DNA from: Corynebacterium sp. BD556
Lineage (GTDB): Bacteria; Actinomycetota; Actinomycetes; Mycobacteriales; Mycobacteriaceae
Direction of reading: 5' to 3'
Assembly (NCBI RefSeq): GCF_038452275.1
Contig: NZ_CP141643.1
Span: 310,001 to 374,000 of the forward strand
DNA length: 64,000 nt
The position numbers were made by a program, and so were the translations under genes. The notes below the pieces were generated by a model. The model did not search any database. It was not told the DNA's origin and saw only the letters and a program-made list of their open reading frames with translations. Position 1 is the stretch's first letter. Every line of letters starts with the position of its first letter. Positions 61,547 to 64,000 of this stretch are shown here, one piece after another.

Positions 61547-62446
61547 GTGAGCGGAAAGCGCCTGCTGGCGGTCCACGCGCACCCGGATGATGAATCATCC
61601 AAGGGTGCGGCCACGATGGCGAAGTACGTCGCTGAGGGCAATCGTGTCAAGGTTGTCACCTGCACCGACGGTCGGCGTGGGGACATCCTTAACCCGGCGA
61701 TGGATCGTCCCGGCGTCCTGGAGAACATGATCGCTGTACGTGAGGAGGAGATGGCGCGCGCTGTCGCCGCCCTCGGTGTGGAGCATGAATGGTTGGGCTA
61801 TGAGGATTCTGGTCTGCCCCAGGGCGATCCGCTGCCGCCTTTGCCCGAGGGCTGCTTTGCCCTGCAAGACAGCGAGAAGGTGTGCCGGGACCTGGTGTCC
61901 ATCATTCGCAAGTTCCGCCCGCACGTGATTATTACTTACGACGAAAATGGTGGTTACCCGCACCCTGACCATTTGAAAGTTCACGAAGTTTCGATGATGG
62001 CTTGGGAGAAGGCCGGTGATCCGGACTACGCCCCAGAAATAGGGGAGCCGTGGACGCCGCTGAAGCTGTATTACACGCACGGTTTCATCCTGCGCCGCAT
62101 GAAGCTGCTGCAAAAGCTGCTCGTTGACCGCGGGCAAAGAAGCCCCTACGAGATGATGATTAAGCGGTGGGAGGAAAACAAGGCGGACGTGATGGACCGC
62201 GTGACCACCCGCGTCGAGTGCAGCAAATACTTCGCTCAGCGAGCCGCGGCTTTGGCTGCGCACGCCACCCAGATTGACCCGGCCGGCGCTTTTTTGGCCA
62301 GCCCGGTTGAAGACCAGCAGCGGGTGTGGCCCACTGAGGAGTTTGAGCTGGCGCGCAGCCGTGTGGATAGCGCGCTGCCGGAAACTGACCTTTTCGCCGG
62401 CATCACTGGCACTGGCACTTCTACATTTCAAGGAGCTCAGGAATGA
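61547..62446 (+). CDS. mca: Mycothiol S-conjugate amidase
   Basis: 299 residues, GTG start at 61547 after GGAGG. The zinc site opens with VHAHPDDESSKGAATMA, followed by TDGRRGDILNP and the histidines in YPHPDHLKVHEVS. Mca cleaves mycothiol conjugates of toxins to mercapturates and GlcN-Ins, a detoxification step specific to actinobacteria. Overlaps the next gene by four bases. Confidence 0.94.
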   Translation: MSGKRLLAVHAHPDDESSKGAATMAKYVAEGNRVKVVTCTDGRRGDILNPAMDRPGVLENMIAVREEEMARAVAALGVEHEWLGYEDSGLPQGDPLPPLPEGCFALQDSEKVCRDLVSIIRKFRPHVIITYDENGGYPHPDHLKVHEVSMMAWEKAGDPDYAPEIGEPWTPLKLYYTHGFILRRMKLLQKLLVDRGQRSPYEMMIKRWEENKADVMDRVTTRVECSKYFAQRAAALAAHATQIDPAGAFLASPVEDQQRVWPTEEFELARSRVDSALPETDLFAGITGTGTSTFQGAQE

Positions 62447-62736
62447 TTGCTACCACCGTGACACATGTGTCGACCTGGGTGTTGGCCCAGGCGCCGTCCC
62501 AAACACCGGTCGGCCCTGAGTTTGGCAAGGCTTCGCCGATAGGTCTGCTGCTTTTGGTTGCCTTAGCCGTTGTCGTGCTCTCGCTTGGTTTTGCTTTTCA
62601 CCGTCGTTTTTCACGGTTCAATCGTCGCCGTATCTTCGCGGAGGCGCACGGCATCGACCCGTTTGACCATGAGGCGTTGGATAAGGCGATGGAGGAAGCT
62701 GGCGTTCTTGATCGTCGGCGCACGACCTTTTTCTAG
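62443..62736 (+). CDS. Small membrane protein of the mca operon
   Basis: 97 residues, start overlapping the mca stop (ATGA). One strong membrane helix (residues 32-52, IGLLLLVALAVVVLSLGF) and a basic-then-acidic cytosolic tail that includes HGIDPFDHEALDKAMEEAGV. A protein of this kind follows mca in mycobacteria as well. Function unknown. Confidence 0.8.
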   Translation: MIATTVTHVSTWVLAQAPSQTPVGPEFGKASPIGLLLLVALAVVVLSLGFAFHRRFSRFNRRRIFAEAHGIDPFDHEALDKAMEEAGVLDRRRTTFF

Positions 62737-62803
62737 GCCCTTGCTCCACCTTGGTGCGGGTTGGCGGTCAACTGCGATGGCGCGCGGCGATAAGCTGTAA
62801 GGC

Positions 62804-63574
62804 GTGACTGTGCTGGAGAAGATCCTTTACCCCGTGTACGAGGCGCGCCTCAAGCGTAAGCTGCGGGGCAAAAAGCACCCCAAACACATTGCGGTGATGG
62901 CGGACGGTAACCGCCGGTGGGCTCGAGAGTCCGGCTTCGCCGACGTTTCTCTTGGTCATCGGGCGGGCGCGGCCAAGATTGGCGAGTTGGTGCGGTGGTC
63001 GGCGGAGATGAACGTCGAAATTGTCACTATTTACTTGTTGTCTACGGAAAACCTGCAGCGCACAACTGAGGAAGTCACTTTGCTTTTTGACATCATCTCA
63101 GATGTCATTGACGACCTCGCGGCGGAGAACCATTCTTGCCGCGTCAAGCTTGTCGGCCACCTTAACTTGCTTCCGGAGCATGTTGCGGAGCGGATGCGCA
63201 AGTCGGCGGCCATGACGACGGAGAAGCCTGGGCTGAGCGTCAATATTGCGGTGGGCTACGGCGGACGCCAGGAGATCGTCGACGCTGTGCGCGCGCTTAT
63301 CGACGCTAACCTTGCCAATGGTGTGCCCGCTCACGAGTTGTCCACATCAATCACGATTGATTCGATTTCGAAAAACCTTTACACCTCGGGCCAGCCCGAT
63401 CCAGATTTAGTTATCCGGACTTCCGGTGAGCAGCGACTGAGCGGCTTTTTATTGTGGCAGGCGGCGTATTCGGAGATTTGGTTCACCGACACGTATTGGC
63501 CGGCGTTTCGCAAGATTGATTTTTTGCGCGCCCTGCGTGATTACTCGCAGCGTTCGCGGCGCTTCGGCAAGTAA
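62804..63574 (+). CDS. Z-isoprenyl diphosphate synthase (UppS superfamily, probable short-chain type)
   Basis: 256 residues from GTG 62804; the GTG at 62810 has better spacing from TAAGG and may be the real start. Superfamily motifs: HIAVMADGNRRWARESGFAD (catalytic Asp), VTIYLLSTENLQR, VNIAVGYGGRQEIVDA and PDPDLVIRTSGEQRLSGFLL. Its position next to mca and coaA matches the M. tuberculosis Rv1086 locus, whose product makes Z,E-farnesyl diphosphate; that precursor feeds decaprenyl phosphate synthesis. Undecaprenyl/decaprenyl synthase is the alternative. Confidence 0.85.
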   Translation: MTVLEKILYPVYEARLKRKLRGKKHPKHIAVMADGNRRWARESGFADVSLGHRAGAAKIGELVRWSAEMNVEIVTIYLLSTENLQRTTEEVTLLFDIISDVIDDLAAENHSCRVKLVGHLNLLPEHVAERMRKSAAMTTEKPGLSVNIAVGYGGRQEIVDAVRALIDANLANGVPAHELSTSITIDSISKNLYTSGQPDPDLVIRTSGEQRLSGFLLWQAAYSEIWFTDTYWPAFRKIDFLRALRDYSQRSRRFGK

Positions 63575-63595
63575 AGGTGTAGCCCTCGTGCGGCT

Positions 63596-64000
63596 CTACA
63601 GTTTGCGCATACGTACTCGCTGCACTGCGTGATCGGGTCCTTTGCGCAAAACTAGGGAGGCGCGGACCCTGGTAGGCAGGATGTTTTCCACCAGATTTGG
63701 CAGGTTGATTGATTGCCAGATCTCTCGTGCCTCGCGGATGGCCTGCTCTTCGTCGATATCTGCAAAGCGGGCGAAGTGCGCGCCTGGTTCGCGGAAAGCG
63801 GTGGTGCGTAACTTTAGGAAGCGTTCGATGTACCAGCGTTCGATGTGTTCGGTGGCGGCGTCGACGTAGACGGAGAAGTCGAACAAGTCGGAGACCATGA
63901 GGGTGGGTCCGGTCTGTAAGACGTTGAGGCCCTCAAGGATGAGGATGTCCGGTTTGCGCACGACCTGGTATTCGGCGGGCACGATGTCGTAGGCGTTGTG
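63596..64000 (-). CDS. coaA: Pantothenate kinase CoaA, N-terminal part outside window
   Basis: The last 134 residues are visible, reading into the window from the right edge. [54 protein letters not shown] and [20 protein letters not shown] are diagnostic of type I (CoaA) pantothenate kinases. It catalyses the first step of coenzyme A synthesis. The Walker A motif and the start lie outside. Confidence 0.95.
   Translation of the reverse strand, partial: HNAYDIVPAEYQVVRKPDILILEGLNVLQTGPTLMVSDLFDFSVYVDAATEHIERWYIERFLKLRTTAFREPGAHFARFADIDEEQAIREAREIWQSINLPNLVENILPTRVRASLVLRKGPDHAVQRVRMRKL

Noticed and set aside
1-64000. CRISPR array, prophage or plasmid origin
   Set aside because: No regularly spaced direct repeats, phage structural genes or replication genes were seen in the window.

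Overview
This 64 kb window is a GC-rich chromosomal segment of a Corynebacterium or a very close relative. The support for this is a mycothiol conjugate amidase, the split epsilon-cyclase and lycopene elongase genes of decaprenoxanthin synthesis (crtYe, crtYf, crtEb), PaaR-type operators like those known from C. glutamicum, a DUF3558 lipoprotein family, and a greA / DUF4307 / mca / small membrane protein / Z-prenyl synthase / coaA order as in mycolic-acid bacteria.

Layout. (1) 1-21.6 kb: an aromatic catabolic island. It holds a thiamine-diphosphate 2-keto-acid decarboxylase (cut by the window edge), an aromatic amino acid permease and a PucR-type regulator. The full phenylacetate pathway follows: paaZ, paaH-F-J-G-E-D-C-B-A on the minus strand, paaI, the TetR regulator paaR, paaK, and an MHS-type transporter. 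An APC permease and a flavin amine oxidase end the island. Three PaaR operators sit before paaZ, paaA and paaK. The genes suggest that phenylalanine (via phenylpyruvate) and aromatic amines are funnelled to phenylacetate and then to acetyl-CoA and succinyl-CoA. (2) 21.6-31.6 kb: housekeeping genes prs, glmU, an MFS exporter, a Tat-exported multicopper oxidase lipoprotein, tRNA-Gln, a TetR regulator, mfd, and an unusual tRNA-Leu(UAA).

(3) 31.65-46.7 kb: an accessory island starting directly behind tRNA-Leu. It contains an IS481-type remnant, three near-identical copies of one 1441-bp IS256-family element (one frameshifted, one carrying a nested IS3-family element), an IS21-family element, a truncated IS3-like fragment, and two decayed copies of a second IS256-type transposase. 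Exact target-site duplications can be read for five insertions. Beneath the IS elements lies a tandem duplication of a unit of about 2.2 kb, each copy carrying a DUF3558-type lipoprotein gene. The two lipoproteins differ almost only at replacement sites. The second copy was followed by a 530-residue glycine-rich protein that looks like an ESX (type VII) secretion substrate. An IS256 copy has inserted between its Shine-Dalgarno sequence and its start codon. This lipoprotein plus ESX-like pair is the least explained and most interesting part of the window.

(4) 48.6-56.3 kb: one long minus-strand gene string. An osmoprotectant-type ABC transporter (ATPase, two permeases, binding lipoprotein) runs with 4-bp overlaps or tiny gaps into a glycosyltransferase and crtB-crtI-crtYe-crtYf-crtEb. 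No GGPP synthase (crtE) is present here. (5) 56.3-64 kb: a CPBP protease-like membrane protein, a fusion of an NAD-binding epimerase-like domain with a TspO domain, a Bax-inhibitor-like membrane protein, a lipoprotein, greA, a DUF4307 protein, mca, a small membrane protein, a Z-prenyl diphosphate synthase and the C-terminal part of coaA.
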